The notes beneath the pieces are model-generated. The model was not told where the DNA came from. It ran no database searches and worked only from the letters and a program-made list of their open reading frames with translations. From contig CAJTCR010000001.1 in NCBI GenBank assembly GCA_910574915.1, forward strand, positions 1-64,000: a stretch of DNA of 64,000 bases. Reading direction: 5' to 3'. A program made the position numbers and the translations under genes. The DNA comes from Eubacteriaceae bacterium (GTDB taxonomy: Bacteria > Bacillota > Clostridia > Lachnospirales > Lachnospiraceae). Shown here piece by piece: positions 26,694 to 36,309 of this stretch (position 1 is its first letter; every line of letters begins with the position of its first letter).

Positions 26694-28187
26694 TTACTGT
26701 ACCGCCATATAGCTGTATCCCATCAGGCTTTCGTCCACTTCCACCGCTGCTTCGCGCCCTTCTCGGATCGCCCATACGACGAGCGACTGTCCTTTTCGCA
26801 TATCGCCGCAGGCAAAGACACGGGGTGTGCCTGTCTCATACCTGCCTGGCTTTGTCTGCACATTGGTACGATCGTTCTGCTTTACGCCAAAGGCATCCGC
26901 GACATACTTTTCGCTGCCCAAAAAACCTGCCGCGATCAGCACAAGGTCTGCCGGGATTTTTTTCTCGCTGCCTGGAACTTCTTTTAACAGGCTGCGCCCG
27001 GTTTTTTCCTCTTTTGCCTGCTCTAGGCGAACGGTGAGCATACCGTTTACATTTCCGTTTTTGTCTTTGTAAAATTCCTTAACGGTCGTCTGGTAAATAC
27101 GCGGGTCGTGCCCGAATACGGCAATCGCCTCTTCCTGGCCATAGTCGGTCTTTGCGACTTTCGGCCATTCCGGCCAGGGGTTGTCTTCTGCGCGCACGTC
27201 AGGCGCCTTCGGCATCATTTCAAGCTGCGTGACGGATGCCGCGCCAAGGCGGATGCAGGTGCCTACGCAGTCGTTTCCGGTGTCTCCGCCGCCAATTACG
27301 ACGACATGCCTGCCTTTTGGCGATACAAATTTCTGGTCTTTCAGATCCGAATCCAGCAGGCTTTTTGTCACGCTGCTTAAATAGTCAACCGCAAAGAAAA
27401 TCCCGGCTGCGTCACGTCCCGGCGCATGAATGTCTCTCGCCTGCCTGGCGCCGCAGGCTAAAATAATACGGTCGTATTCTTTTAACAATTTTTCTGCTTT
27501 GACTTGCTTGCCGACATTGGCGTTTGTAACAAATGCTACGCCTTCCTCCTGCATCACCGCGATTTTGCGCCCAATCACCGATTTCTCCAGCTTCATATTC
27601 GGAATGCCGTACATTAACAGCCCGCCAATGCGGTCGTCACGCTCAAATACTGTGACATCATGCCCGCGCTTATTGAGCTGGTCTGCTGCCGCAAGGCCGG
27701 CGGGGCCGGAGCCGATCACTGCAATACGCTTGCCTGTGCGTACTTTTGGCGGATGCGCCCCGGCAATGCCTGCGGCATAGGCGTATTCGATAATCCCATA
27801 CTCGTTTTCCTTTGCCGTTACCGCCTCGCCGTAATTGCCGCAGGTACATGCTGCCTCGCACAGCGCCGGGCACACACGGGAGGTAAATTCCGGGAAATTG
27901 TTCGTCTTTTTCAAGCGGCGGTACGCCTGCTTCCAGTTGCCGGTATAGACAAGGTCGTTCCACTCCGGGATCAGGTTGTGCAGCGGGCATCCGCTTGCCA
28001 TGCCCTCGATCATCATTCCTGACTGACAGAACGGAACGCCGCATTCCATGCACCGTGCGCCCTGCTTTTGCTGTTCTTCTTTTGAAAGCGGCAGATGGAA
28101 CTCGCGGAAATTTAAAATACGTTCCTTTGGAGCAATCACCCTGCCTGTTACTCTGTCATACTCCATAAATCCGGTTGGTTTTCCCAT
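26694..28187 (-). CDS. gltD: Glutamate synthase (NADPH), small subunit
   Basis: Electron-donating beta subunit: passes electrons from NADPH via FAD and Fe-S clusters to GltB. The 497-residue protein has the N-terminal Cys cluster (CMECGVPFCQS, then GCPLHNLIPEW, and CPALCEAACTCGNYGE), an FAD site GSGPAGLAAADQL, and an NADPH site GGGDTGNDCVG. The stop is directly followed by a strong terminator. It starts at the ATG at 28187, 12 bases after gltB. Confidence 0.96.
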   Translation of the reverse strand: MGKPTGFMEYDRVTGRVIAPKERILNFREFHLPLSKEEQQKQGARCMECGVPFCQSGMMIEGMASGCPLHNLIPEWNDLVYTGNWKQAYRRLKKTNNFPEFTSRVCPALCEAACTCGNYGEAVTAKENEYGIIEYAYAAGIAGAHPPKVRTGKRIAVIGSGPAGLAAADQLNKRGHDVTVFERDDRIGGLLMYGIPNMKLEKSVIGRKIAVMQEEGVAFVTNANVGKQVKAEKLLKEYDRIILACGARQARDIHAPGRDAAGIFFAVDYLSSVTKSLLDSDLKDQKFVSPKGRHVVVIGGGDTGNDCVGTCIRLGAASVTQLEMMPKAPDVRAEDNPWPEWPKVAKTDYGQEEAIAVFGHDPRIYQTTVKEFYKDKNGNVNGMLTVRLEQAKEEKTGRSLLKEVPGSEKKIPADLVLIAAGFLGSEKYVADAFGVKQNDRTNVQTKPGRYETGTPRVFACGDMRKGQSLVVWAIREGREAAVEVDESLMGYSYMAVQ

Positions 28188-28199
28188 TACGTTCCCCTC

Positions 28200-31100
28200 C
28201 TATCTTCCTGCGTTGGCATAAAATGCTTCGATTTGTGCCTGCTCCGCGTTCAGCCCTTTTTCTTCCATTTGGACAATCGCCATCATCATCCGCTTGTAGT
28301 CGTGCGGCACGATCTTTTTAAATTTCGGCAGATATTCACTGAAATGTGCAAGCACCTGCTTTCCTTTTTCCGAATTGGTCAGCTTGACATGCTCCTCGAT
28401 CATCTCCTTTAATTCAAGCACGTCATACTTGGAAGTAATCTCCTCGGAAGAAACCATGCCTTTATTCAGCCGTTTGTACAGGTCGTTGTCTTCATCGAGC
28501 ACATAGGCAATCCCGCCGCTCATGCCCGCCGCAAAATTTTTTCCCGTACTGCCTAATATTACGACACGCCCTCCGGTCATATATTCGCAGCCATGATCAC
28601 CGACGCCTTCTACAACCGCATTCGCACCGGAATTGCGCACGCAGAACCGTTCGCCCGCTACGCCGCTGATAAACGCTTTTCCGCTTGTCGCTCCATATAA
28701 CGCCACATTGCCGATAATAATATTTTCATCTCTGCGAAAACGTGTTCCGGCAGGAGCATAGACAATCAGCTTGCCGCCCGATAACCCTTTGCCGAAATAG
28801 TCGTTGGAATCGCCAGCCAGCTCCAGTGTCAGGCCTTTTGGAATAAACGCGCCAAAGCTCTGCCCGCCTGCACCGGTACACTTTACAAGATACGTATCTT
28901 CCAAAAGCCCGTCTGGATAGCGCTTTGTAATCTCAGAACCAAAAATCGTACCAAACGCACGGTCCGTATTTGTCACCTCTACGGTAATGCTGCGCTTTGC
29001 ACCGCTGTCAAGCGCGCTCTTTAGCTGCTTTAGCAGCACCTTTTCGTCTTTTGTCTTCTCAAGCTGGAAATCATAGACTTTTTTCGGATCAAAAATCACT
29101 TTTTCCATGCGGTCGGCAAACGGGTTCTGCAAAATCCTTGTCAGGTCAATTTTCTTCTGGCGGCTTGATAAATCTTCCCGCACGCACAGCAGGTCGCTAC
29201 GCCCTACCAGCTCATCCACGGTACGGATGCCCAGCCTTGCCATAATCTCACGCAGATCCTGCGCGATAAATTTCATAAAGTTTACGACATATTCCGGCTT
29301 TCCGCTAAAACGCGCGCGCAGCTTCGGATTTTGCGTTGCAATTCCTGCCGGGCATGTATCCAGGTTGCAGACGCGCATCATCACACATCCCATTGTAACT
29401 AACGGCGCTGTCGCAAATCCAAACTCCTCTGCGCCAAGCAATGCCGCAACCGCAACGTCGCGCCCGGTCATCAGTTTGCCGTCTGTCTCGATACGCACCT
29501 TGTTCCTCAGCCCGTTTCGAATCAGCGTCTGGTGCGTTTCAGACAGCCCCAGCTCCCACGGCAGCCCCGCATTATGGATCGAGCTGCGCGGCGCCGCCCC
29601 AGTGCCGCCATCATATCCTGAAATCAGAATGAGCTGTGCGCCCGCCTTTGCCACGCCTGCCGCCACCGTACCGACGCCTGCTTCCGATACCAGCTTTACC
29701 GAAATATTTGCTGCGCGGTTTGCGTTTTTCAGGTCATAAATAAGCTGCTCCAAGTCTTCAATCGAATAAATATCATGATGCGGCGGCGGAGAGATCAACG
29801 ACACGCCAGGCGTGGAGAGCCTTGTTTTCGCGATCCAGGGATAGACCTTTTTTCCCGGCAGATGGCCGCCTTCGCCTGGCTTTGCACCCTGCGCCATTTT
29901 GATCTGGATCTCCCTGGCGCTGACCAGGTAACGGCTCGTGACGCCAAACCGCCCGGACGCCACCTGCTTGATCGCAGAACATTTATTGCGCCCGTCCGCG
30001 CCGATGGAAAGACGCTCCAGGCTCTCGCCGCCCTCACCCGTATTCGACTTTCCGTGCAGCATGTTCATTGCAACCGCAAGCGTCTCATGCGCTTCCTGTG
30101 AGATCGAGCCATACGACATCGCCCCTGTTTTAAATCGCGTCACGATCGAGTCCACGCTTTCCACCTGTTCGATGGGAATACCCTGCTTTGGATAGCGGAT
30201 CGCAAGCATCCCCCGGATATAAGCGTCTTTTTCTTCTGCGTTTACCATCTCGGTATATTTTTGAAACAGCCCGTAATCGCCCATCCTCGTGGATTTTTGC
30301 AGCATATGGATCACAGCCGGATTGTATAGATGCCGTCCGGCACCGCTGCGCATCTTATGCCTGCCTTTGGAATCAAGCGATTCATCCACTTCCAGCCCAA
30401 GCGGGTCATACGCCAGCGAATGCAGATGGTCTGCGTCTTTTTCAATATCGTTTAGCGTAATGCCGCCGACCCTGCTGACCGTATTAGTAAAATATTTATC
30501 AATCACCGACTGGTCAATGCCGACGGCTTCAAATATTTTTGCGCCCTGGTAAGACTGGATCGTAGATATCCCCATTTTTGAAGCGATCTTTACAATGCCG
30601 GAAATGACGGCATGATTATAGTCGTCCACTGCCGCATACGGATCTTTGCCAAGCATATTTAACTCTACCAGATCCCTGACCGTCTCATGAGCCAGATACG
30701 GATTGACCGCGCTTGCCCCGTAGCCAAGCAGCATTGCAAAATGGTGCACCTCACGCGGCTCGCCGGACTCCAAAACGAGAGAAAGCGACGTACGCTTTTT
30801 GGTAACTACCAAATGCTCATGCAGTGCGGAAACCGCTAAAAGCGACGGGATCGCCACGTGGTTTTCGTCAACGCCGCGGTCTGTTAAAATCAGGATATTC
30901 GCGCCTTCCCGGTATGCACGGTCTGCTGCCAGAAACAGCCTGTCTACCGCTTTCTCCAGACTCGTATTTTTGTAGTAAATCATCGGGATCTCTGCCACAT
31001 GAAATCCCTCTGCCTTCATCGCGCGGATCTTCATCAAGTCCGTATTTGTAAGGATCGGATTGTTTACCTTTAATACGCGGCAGTTTTCCGGGCGCTCCTC

Positions 31101-32765
31101 AAGCAGGTTTCCATCGGCGCCGATATACACACAGGTAGAGGTCACGATTTTTTCCCGGATCGAATCAATCGGCGGATTCGTCACCTGCGCAAACAACTGC
31201 TTAAAATAATCGAACAGCGGCTGGTGGTCGTCCGCAAGCACCGCAAGCGGAATGTCCACACCCATCGCGCTTGTAGCTTCGCCGCCGTTTAACGCCATCG
31301 GCAGTATCACTTCCTTGATCGATTCATACGTATAGCCAAACGCCCGCTGGAGCTTTCGAAGCTCCTGCTTTGTAATCTCTGGCACTCGTTCGTTCGGGAT
31401 TTTCAGTTCCCCAAGCTGCACAAGGTTACGGTCCAGCCACTCTCCATACGGGTATTTTCCCGCATAGTACGCCTTTACCTCATCATCTTCCAGCAGCCTG
31501 CCGTTTACTGTATCTACAAGCAGCATTTTTCCCGGACGCAGGCGGTCTTTTTTTACGATCTTTGCCGGATCAATCTCCAGCACGCCGACCTCTGACGACA
31601 AAATCAGATCGCCGTCGTCTGTCAGGTAATATCTGGACGGACGCAGCCCGTTGCGGTCTAACACCGCCCCCATCAAATCCCCGTCCGAAAATAAAATGGA
31701 CGCCGGCCCGTCCCAGGGCTCCATCATCGTCGCGTAATACTGGTAAAAATCTTTTTTCTTCTGCGTCATCGTATCGTTATGCGTCCAAGGCTCTGGAATC
31801 AGGATCATCACCGCAAGCGGCAGCGGCATCCCGCTCATAAAAAGAAACTCCAGCGTATTATCAAGCTGCGCCGAATCCGAGCCTTCCGCGTGGACAATCG
31901 GAAGCACCTTCGAAAGTTCCGCATCGAGCGCGCCAAGCGTCATCGTCTCTTCCCTGCCGAACATCTTGTCGACATTGCCGCGGATCGTATTGATTTCCCC
32001 GTTATGCACAATCATGCGGTTTGGATGCGCACGCTCCCAGCTTGGATCTGTATTGGTAGAAAACCGCGAATGCACCAGCGCAATCGCACTCTCATAACCT
32101 GGATCCTGCAAATCCAGAAAGAACTGCCGAAGCTGCCCTGCCAAAAACATTCCCTTATAGACAATCGTACGGCTTGAAAGCGAACAGACATACGTAAAAT
32201 CATTGGACTGTTCAAATACGCGCCGCACCACATACAGCCTGCGGTCAAACGGCAGCCCCTTTTCCACCTCCTGCGGACGCCTGACAAAACCCTGCATAAT
32301 ATACGGCATACAGTCCACAGCCTTTTTTCCAAGCTTTTGCGGCGCTGTCGGCACCTGTCTCCATCCAAGAAACTCCATGCCTTCCTTTTCCACAATTACC
32401 TCAAACATCTTCATCGCCAGGCGGCGTCTCAGCTCATCCTGCGGAAAGAAAAACATCCCCACGCCGAACTCCCGCTCCCCGCCTAACGCAATTCCAAGCG
32501 GCATACACGCTTTTTGAAAAAACGGATACGAGATCTGCAACAAAATACCGACTCCGTCTCCCGTCTTTCCTTCTGCATCCTTCCCCGCCCGGTGCTGTAA
32601 GTTTTCTACGATTTTTAATGCATGTTCCACCGTCTTATGTGACCCGGTTCCTTTGACATTCACAACCGCGCCGATACCGCAGCTATCGTGTTCAAAGCGC
32701 GGATCATACATGCCAAAAAAAGACGCGTTGGCTTTCTTTGGCATCGTTTGTGCGTATTTTATCAT
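28200..32765 (-). CDS. gltB: Glutamate synthase (NADPH), large subunit
   Basis: Forms two glutamates from glutamine and 2-oxoglutarate. The 1521-residue protein has a class II glutaminase domain starting at Cys29 (FEHDSCGIGAVV) after a short propeptide, a central domain, the FMN-binding synthase domain (SGYDGGTGAAPRSSIHNAG) and [3Fe-4S] cysteines near 1128 (CVMMRVCNLDTCPAGIA), and a C-terminal GXGXG beta-helix. ATG at 32765 follows AAAGGA. Co-transcribed with gltD. Two palindromes lie in the leader (separate entry). With asd, argH and DAHP synthase it makes this a prototroph-leaning amino acid region. Confidence 0.97.
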   Translation of the reverse strand: MIKYAQTMPKKANASFFGMYDPRFEHDSCGIGAVVNVKGTGSHKTVEHALKIVENLQHRAGKDAEGKTGDGVGILLQISYPFFQKACMPLGIALGGEREFGVGMFFFPQDELRRRLAMKMFEVIVEKEGMEFLGWRQVPTAPQKLGKKAVDCMPYIMQGFVRRPQEVEKGLPFDRRLYVVRRVFEQSNDFTYVCSLSSRTIVYKGMFLAGQLRQFFLDLQDPGYESAIALVHSRFSTNTDPSWERAHPNRMIVHNGEINTIRGNVDKMFGREETMTLGALDAELSKVLPIVHAEGSDSAQLDNTLEFLFMSGMPLPLAVMILIPEPWTHNDTMTQKKKDFYQYYATMMEPWDGPASILFSDGDLMGAVLDRNGLRPSRYYLTDDGDLILSSEVGVLEIDPAKIVKKDRLRPGKMLLVDTVNGRLLEDDEVKAYYAGKYPYGEWLDRNLVQLGELKIPNERVPEITKQELRKLQRAFGYTYESIKEVILPMALNGGEATSAMGVDIPLAVLADDHQPLFDYFKQLFAQVTNPPIDSIREKIVTSTCVYIGADGNLLEERPENCRVLKVNNPILTNTDLMKIRAMKAEGFHVAEIPMIYYKNTSLEKAVDRLFLAADRAYREGANILILTDRGVDENHVAIPSLLAVSALHEHLVVTKKRTSLSLVLESGEPREVHHFAMLLGYGASAVNPYLAHETVRDLVELNMLGKDPYAAVDDYNHAVISGIVKIASKMGISTIQSYQGAKIFEAVGIDQSVIDKYFTNTVSRVGGITLNDIEKDADHLHSLAYDPLGLEVDESLDSKGRHKMRSGAGRHLYNPAVIHMLQKSTRMGDYGLFQKYTEMVNAEEKDAYIRGMLAIRYPKQGIPIEQVESVDSIVTRFKTGAMSYGSISQEAHETLAVAMNMLHGKSNTGEGGESLERLSIGADGRNKCSAIKQVASGRFGVTSRYLVSAREIQIKMAQGAKPGEGGHLPGKKVYPWIAKTRLSTPGVSLISPPPHHDIYSIEDLEQLIYDLKNANRAANISVKLVSEAGVGTVAAGVAKAGAQLILISGYDGGTGAAPRSSIHNAGLPWELGLSETHQTLIRNGLRNKVRIETDGKLMTGRDVAVAALLGAEEFGFATAPLVTMGCVMMRVCNLDTCPAGIATQNPKLRARFSGKPEYVVNFMKFIAQDLREIMARLGIRTVDELVGRSDLLCVREDLSSRQKKIDLTRILQNPFADRMEKVIFDPKKVYDFQLEKTKDEKVLLKQLKSALDSGAKRSITVEVTNTDRAFGTIFGSEITKRYPDGLLEDTYLVKCTGAGGQSFGAFIPKGLTLELAGDSNDYFGKGLSGGKLIVYAPAGTRFRRDENIIIGNVALYGATSGKAFISGVAGERFCVRNSGANAVVEGVGDHGCEYMTGGRVVILGSTGKNFAAGMSGGIAYVLDEDNDLYKRLNKGMVSSEEITSKYDVLELKEMIEEHVKLTNSEKGKQVLAHFSEYLPKFKKIVPHDYKRMMMAIVQMEEKGLNAEQAQIEAFYANAGR

Positions 32766-32795
32766 AGTGTCTGTTCCTTTCTATATCAATGCTGT

Positions 32796-32818
32796 TTTGT
32801 ATACAAACTGGAATTCCA
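32796..32818 (-). promoter_or_regulatory. Two palindromes in the gltB leader, possible operators
   Basis: TTTGTATACAAA (32796-32807) and TGGAATTCCA (32809-32818) are perfect palindromes placed between the predicted -10 element and the gltB start. They could be binding sites for a regulator of nitrogen assimilation; none is identified. A third palindrome, GAAGCGCTTC, lies upstream at 32977-32986. Confidence 0.35.
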
Positions 32819-32834
32819 ATTTTTTGCTGATTCA

Positions 32835-32863
32835 ACTATACAACTTTTGAAAAAGGAAGTAAA
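32835..32863 (-). promoter_or_regulatory. Probable gltB promoter
   Basis: On the minus strand TTTACT (32858-32863), a 17-base spacer and TATAGT (32835-32840), about 70 bases before the start codon. Confidence 0.5.
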
Positions 32864-33051
32864 TACGCGATTTGCTCAGAATTGTCTGATTATTGCAAAA
32901 TAGACAATTTTCTTATTTATTATCTGATAATATTTGTTTTTTTCTCTAATTTTTTGCGTTATGTCACCTGTTTTTGGAAGCGCTTCATGAAAATTCCTAA
33001 TTATATGAAGCGGGATTTTACACTGTTTTTGAAATTGTGCAACAATTTTAA

Positions 33052-33585
33052 TTATGCCCCTCCTTTCTGCGCTTTTTTCGTCCAGTCGGCAAGGTCACAA
33101 ATTATTATATGTGCACCTGCCCGAAACGTCCTGAAAATACAATTATCCCCGCGTTCCTTCCCGTTAAAAATTTCTTGTGATAAAATATCCTTTATTATGT
33201 TGTTGCGCTCGCGGTTATATTTTATTTTCAGCTTACAAAACCTTCTCTGGTAACTTTCTCCTGCTGCGTCCACAACATACCCGGAGACATAGAGGCAATG
33301 ATCATAGTATTCGATCATTGCCACATGCTTTCCTTTCCGCTCATTCCTTGTCATGTTGCAAAACCACAGATACATAGAATAGTCGGTGATCGGCACATAT
33401 AAGGCTTGATCTGATGTCAGAATCTTTTTCACTTCCGGCAGACACGCAGACAGATAACCGTTATGATCGGTCCGATTACAAATTAATTCCCCATTTTTAA
33501 AAATCCAAACTCCCTCTGGCGTCATGCGCAGTACCGAAATTTCCCTTTGCCTGGTGTGGTTTCTTTCACTTTTTTCACAGTCCAC
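33052..33585 (-). CDS. Unknown 177-residue protein
   Basis: No family recognised. Soluble, basic, with several Cys and Tyr; segments such as YVPITDYSMYLWFCNMTRN and VAMIEYYDHCLYVSGYVVD suggest beta strands. The longest frame starts at a GTG (33585) without a clear ribosome binding site; the internal ATG in RMTPEGVWIFKN is an alternative. It is isolated between gltB and a divergent radical SAM gene, at the left edge of the accessory region. Confidence 0.5.
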   Translation of the reverse strand: MDCEKSERNHTRQREISVLRMTPEGVWIFKNGELICNRTDHNGYLSACLPEVKKILTSDQALYVPITDYSMYLWFCNMTRNERKGKHVAMIEYYDHCLYVSGYVVDAAGESYQRRFCKLKIKYNRERNNIIKDILSQEIFNGKERGDNCIFRTFRAGAHIIICDLADWTKKAQKGGA

Positions 33586-33692
33586 ACTATTTTTTTCATA
33601 GCATGTGCCCCTCTTTTACAAATTTCTTACAGCCATATTTTCCTATGCAGCACAATTACTTTTCCAAAATTATACCATATGTTTTTCAGGCA

Positions 33693-33721
33693 TTGCCATT
33701 CCAAAGTTCCTGCTGTATAAT
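33693..33721 (+). promoter_or_regulatory. Promoter of the SplB-like radical SAM gene
   Basis: TTGCCA (33693-33698), 17 bases, TATAAT (33716-33721). The leader contains a 7-base hairpin, CCTGACA (33752-33758) with TGTCAGG (33764-33770), loop TCACG, not followed by T residues, so it is more likely an operator or leader structure than a terminator. Confidence 0.65.
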
Positions 33722-33829
33722 AATATAAACCATTCCTTACATTTTCATGATCCCTGACATCACGTGTCAGGATATTTATGCGATTCTGTTATAGAGGAGA
33801 ATTATAATAACAGCGAAAGGAGCAGGCAA

Positions 33830-34720
33830 ATGCACTTTGTAACAGCAAAAGGAATCTTATCTTCAAATAATGGAATGAATCTCTACCGCGGCTGCTCTCA
33901 CGGCTGCATTTACTGCGACTCCAGGAGCAAGTGCTACCAGATGAAGCACAATTTTGAAGATATTGAAATTAAGCAAAACGCCATCCCGCTCCTGGAGTCG
34001 GCACTGAAACACAAACGCAAAAAATGCATGATCGGCACAGGCTCTATGACAGACCCGTATATTCCTCTGGAAATGGAGCTTTGCCACGTTCAGCAAGCGT
34101 TGAAGCTCATTGATACGTATGGATTTGGCTTTACTGTGATTACAAAGTCAGACCGTATTTTGCGTGACCTGCCCCTGCTGCAAAAAATAAATGAAAAGAC
34201 CAAATGCGTGGTGCAAATGACACTGACAACCTATGATGAAGATTTGTGCCGGAAAATCGAACCGCATGTCAGTACCACAAGGCAGCGTTTCGAGGCACTA
34301 AAGCAACTGCGTGATGCAGGCATCCCTGTCATCGTATGGCTGACGCCGATACTGCCTTTTATCAACGATACGAAAGACAATCTTTCCGGCATTTTAGACC
34401 TGTGTATCGAAGCAGGCGTCTATGGCATTCTTTGTTTCGGCATGGGACTTACGCTTCGTGAAGGAAACCGGGAGTATTTTTATAAACAGCTCGACCGCCT
34501 GTTTCCACACTTAAAAGAAGCTTATATGCAGACCTACCAAAACCAGTATTTTATAGAAAGCCCGAACAATCGGGATCTGATGCGGCTGTTTGCGCAGACA
34601 TGCAGTAAAAACGGCATTGTCCATAACAATGAGCAGCTTTTCCAGTATCTGCATACTTTTGAAGAAAAAGGGGCTGCCACGCAGTTAAGCCTTTGGGATC
34701 TGTCTTCATCCGTTCTTTGA
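33830..34720 (+). CDS. Radical SAM protein, SplB/Rv2578c-like
   Basis: A 296-residue radical SAM protein of the spore-photoproduct-lyase-like group. The cluster motif RGCSHGCIYCDSRSKCY (CxxxCxxC) and the following GTGSMTDPYIPLE and VQMTLTTYDEDLCRKIEPH match this family. Many members are uncharacterised and only some are true photoproduct lyases; this one is shorter than SplB and is not assigned that reaction. The ATG at 33830 has AAAGGAG nine bases upstream; the frame extends 22 codons further without a site. Its 3' end overlaps the convergent aadK by 15 bases. Confidence 0.8.
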   Translation: MHFVTAKGILSSNNGMNLYRGCSHGCIYCDSRSKCYQMKHNFEDIEIKQNAIPLLESALKHKRKKCMIGTGSMTDPYIPLEMELCHVQQALKLIDTYGFGFTVITKSDRILRDLPLLQKINEKTKCVVQMTLTTYDEDLCRKIEPHVSTTRQRFEALKQLRDAGIPVIVWLTPILPFINDTKDNLSGILDLCIEAGVYGILCFGMGLTLREGNREYFYKQLDRLFPHLKEAYMQTYQNQYFIESPNNRDLMRLFAQTCSKNGIVHNNEQLFQYLHTFEEKGAATQLSLWDLSSSVL

Positions 34721-35566
34721 TAATTGATGTACATATTTTAGGAAATGCTGCGCTGCTTTTCCCTCTTTTTCATTATATTCCCATCCTGATTTTTCCCCTA
34801 CAAACCGTGCCGTGTTTTCAAACAGCTCGCACATCTTCCAGACAGACTCCCATGCATGATCGACATTTCCGTCAAAATAAGTTGCTAACAGCATCTGCCA
34901 TTCTTCCTTTGAAAGCCACTGATACAAATATTTTGATGATTTTCCAGTGCTTACTGACCATCCTGTTAAAATACCTACTTTCCAGTTCAGCATCTTGATA
35001 AGCTCTGCCCTTACACAATTATTTGTCATATCGTGCACATAAGGGATTTCCTTACGCCATAACCCTTTTGCGATATTATTGCTGCACCACCAAAATTCAT
35101 TGCAAGACGCCAGATATTGTTCTTTTGCAGGCCTTTTCACCCAATACTGGCGATCTGTCGCTGCTTCTATTTCAGGCAGCCTGTTTTCTTTGTCCAGTAA
35201 AATTTTGCAGAGCTTGTCTTTTTTAATCTGCCGCAGCGCATAAGAAAAAGACTGTACCGTTAAGTCAATTCTAACTCCGTCTGCAAACTGCATTAAATAA
35301 CCGTAAGAATTTTTCTTATCGCCCAGATCATTTGGATTTTCGTCAGGATACTGCATATACAGAATTTCTCCGAAAACCCTGATCCAGTCTTTGTCCTCTA
35401 TAAAGCTTTCGGTATCTTCCACAACATAAACGATATCATAATCCTGAAAAATATCTTTTGGAACGTTTTCGTTCGTTCTTGAACCGTTCATATAAACAGC
35501 TTTTATTCTTGTATCATTTTTTGCAACTTCCAAAATAAGGTTGTACATTTCATGTTCCGATCTCAT
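34706..35566 (-). CDS. aadK: Aminoglycoside 6-adenylyltransferase (ANT(6)/AadK type)
   Basis: Transfers AMP from ATP to the 6-hydroxyl of streptomycin. The 286-residue protein begins MRSEHEMYNLILEVAKND and has the nucleotidyltransferase motif NGSRTNENVPKD, DYDIVYVVED with two metal-binding Asp, and VRIDLTV with the third. Length equals the family. The start ATG at 35566 follows AAGGAG; an in-frame extension to 35674 is not homologous and lacks a good start. It could confer streptomycin resistance, but chromosomal AadK homologues are not always expressed or active. It sits in the accessory region next to a type I toxin locus. Confidence 0.88.
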   Translation of the reverse strand: MRSEHEMYNLILEVAKNDTRIKAVYMNGSRTNENVPKDIFQDYDIVYVVEDTESFIEDKDWIRVFGEILYMQYPDENPNDLGDKKNSYGYLMQFADGVRIDLTVQSFSYALRQIKKDKLCKILLDKENRLPEIEAATDRQYWVKRPAKEQYLASCNEFWWCSNNIAKGLWRKEIPYVHDMTNNCVRAELIKMLNWKVGILTGWSVSTGKSSKYLYQWLSKEEWQMLLATYFDGNVDHAWESVWKMCELFENTARFVGEKSGWEYNEKEGKAAQHFLKYVHQLSKNG

Positions 35567-35892
35567 ATCTGCTCCTTCGTTCTTGCTTCCACTCCCTGCT
35601 CCAATGCTGAAATCATCGACATAAATACCTCGGATATACTTTATCAATAACTTCACCCCTCTTTTGTTATCCATTTAAAAAATCTCACCATTACTATAGC
35701 GGTCATACACGAATGGACAAATTGCGTTGATTTTTTTCAAAATAGCATTTATCTATGGTTTTGTCAATCAGCTTTTTCTCATCAGTGATGGAAAATTCCG
35801 AGCGTAAGGAGGATTTTGGAAAGCCATTTCGTTGCAATGAGAGGCTTTCACTGGTCATCCATTTTAAAAAAACGAAAAAATGCACCAGGGAA

Positions 35893-35921
35893 TTGTCACA
35901 AAAGAAAGAATATGGTAGAAT
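35893..35921 (+). promoter_or_regulatory. Promoter of the type I toxin mRNA
   Basis: TTGTCA (35893-35898), 17 bases, TAGAAT (35916-35921). Predicted start near 35928, which gives a leader of about 20 bases. Between 35567 and 35892 no other gene is supported. Confidence 0.55.
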
Positions 35922-35948
35922 CTCAGAGAGGAACAATCGTGTTGCAAG

Positions 35949-36050
35949 GTGGCAGCCTCCCTCGACTTCATGCTGGCTTTGCTAATTGCCTTTGGTAGTT
36001 TTGTTATAGCGTTGCTTGCCTTTCTCGATAAGAGAAACAAGCGAAAATAA
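35949..36050 (+). CDS. Small hydrophobic type I toxin (holin-like toxin family)
   Basis: GTG at 35949 to TAA at 36048-36050 encodes 33 residues: a membrane span (FMLALLIAFGSFVIALLAFL) and a basic tail (DKRNKRK), the layout of the Clostridial 'putative holin-like toxin' family. An in-frame ATG at 35970 is a shorter alternative. The AGAGG near 35926 is far from the GTG, so translation may be weak, as is usual for these toxins. The mRNA would end at the hairpin near 36112-36140, and an antisense RNA overlaps its 3' part (separate entry). Toxicity is by family resemblance. Confidence 0.6.
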   Translation: MAASLDFMLALLIAFGSFVIALLAFLDKRNKRK

Positions 36051-36143
36051 ATAAGCCTACCTTGTTACTTGACCGGTACAGGTAGGCTTATCGTCTAAAA
36101 ATGGGAGGTCAACCACTTTGTGGGCGGTTGCTAACTTTTTGTA
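36051..36143 (-). ncRNA. Predicted antisense RNA (RNA antitoxin) to the toxin mRNA
   Basis: A minus-strand promoter at 36150-36178 would start an RNA near 36143 that runs toward the toxin gene. It would end at the perfect 11-base stem 36081-36091 with 36051-36061 followed by TTTATTTT on the minus strand. The RNA of about 95 bases is fully complementary to the 3' part of the toxin mRNA, the arrangement of type I toxin-antitoxin loci. Inferred from promoter and terminator only. Confidence 0.5.
36112..36140 (+). terminator. Terminator-like hairpin of the toxin mRNA
   Basis: CAACC and GGTTG pair around a loop that includes CACTTTGTGG, followed by CTAACTTTTTG on the plus strand. Confidence 0.4.
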
Positions 36144-36149
36144 TCTATA

Positions 36150-36178
36150 AATATAGCATAATCCCCGGATAAATTCAA
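36150..36178 (-). promoter_or_regulatory. Promoter of the antisense RNA
   Basis: On the minus strand TTGAAT (36173-36178), 17 bases, TATATT (36150-36155). Confidence 0.55.
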
Positions 36179-36205
36179 GAATAAATTCTGTAAATGCAAA
36201 CCGCA

Positions 36206-36309
36206 TAGATGTTCTGAATAGGATAGTGGAATAATACCCTTATCCTGGCATAGCATAACAAGCGGAAAGTTGGAGTAAGTTTGTTGTAAGGCTTCCAAAA
36301 TCTTTGCAT
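36206..36309 (+). pseudogene. Scrap of a second hicA-hicB copy
   Basis: 36206-36269 matches the end of hicA and the hicA-hicB gap (38808-38871) with few differences; 36275-36309 is identical to an internal hicB segment (39119-39153). The about 247 bases between them in the intact locus are deleted. This is what remains of an older, related element next to the intact one. Confidence 0.8.

Noticed and set aside
29107-29739. Plus-strand open frame of 210 codons opposite gltB
   Set aside because: A shadow of the strongly coding minus-strand gltB.
35703-35936. Minus-strand 77-codon frame beside aadK
   Set aside because: No ribosome binding site, no family, and it overlaps the sense promoter of the toxin locus.
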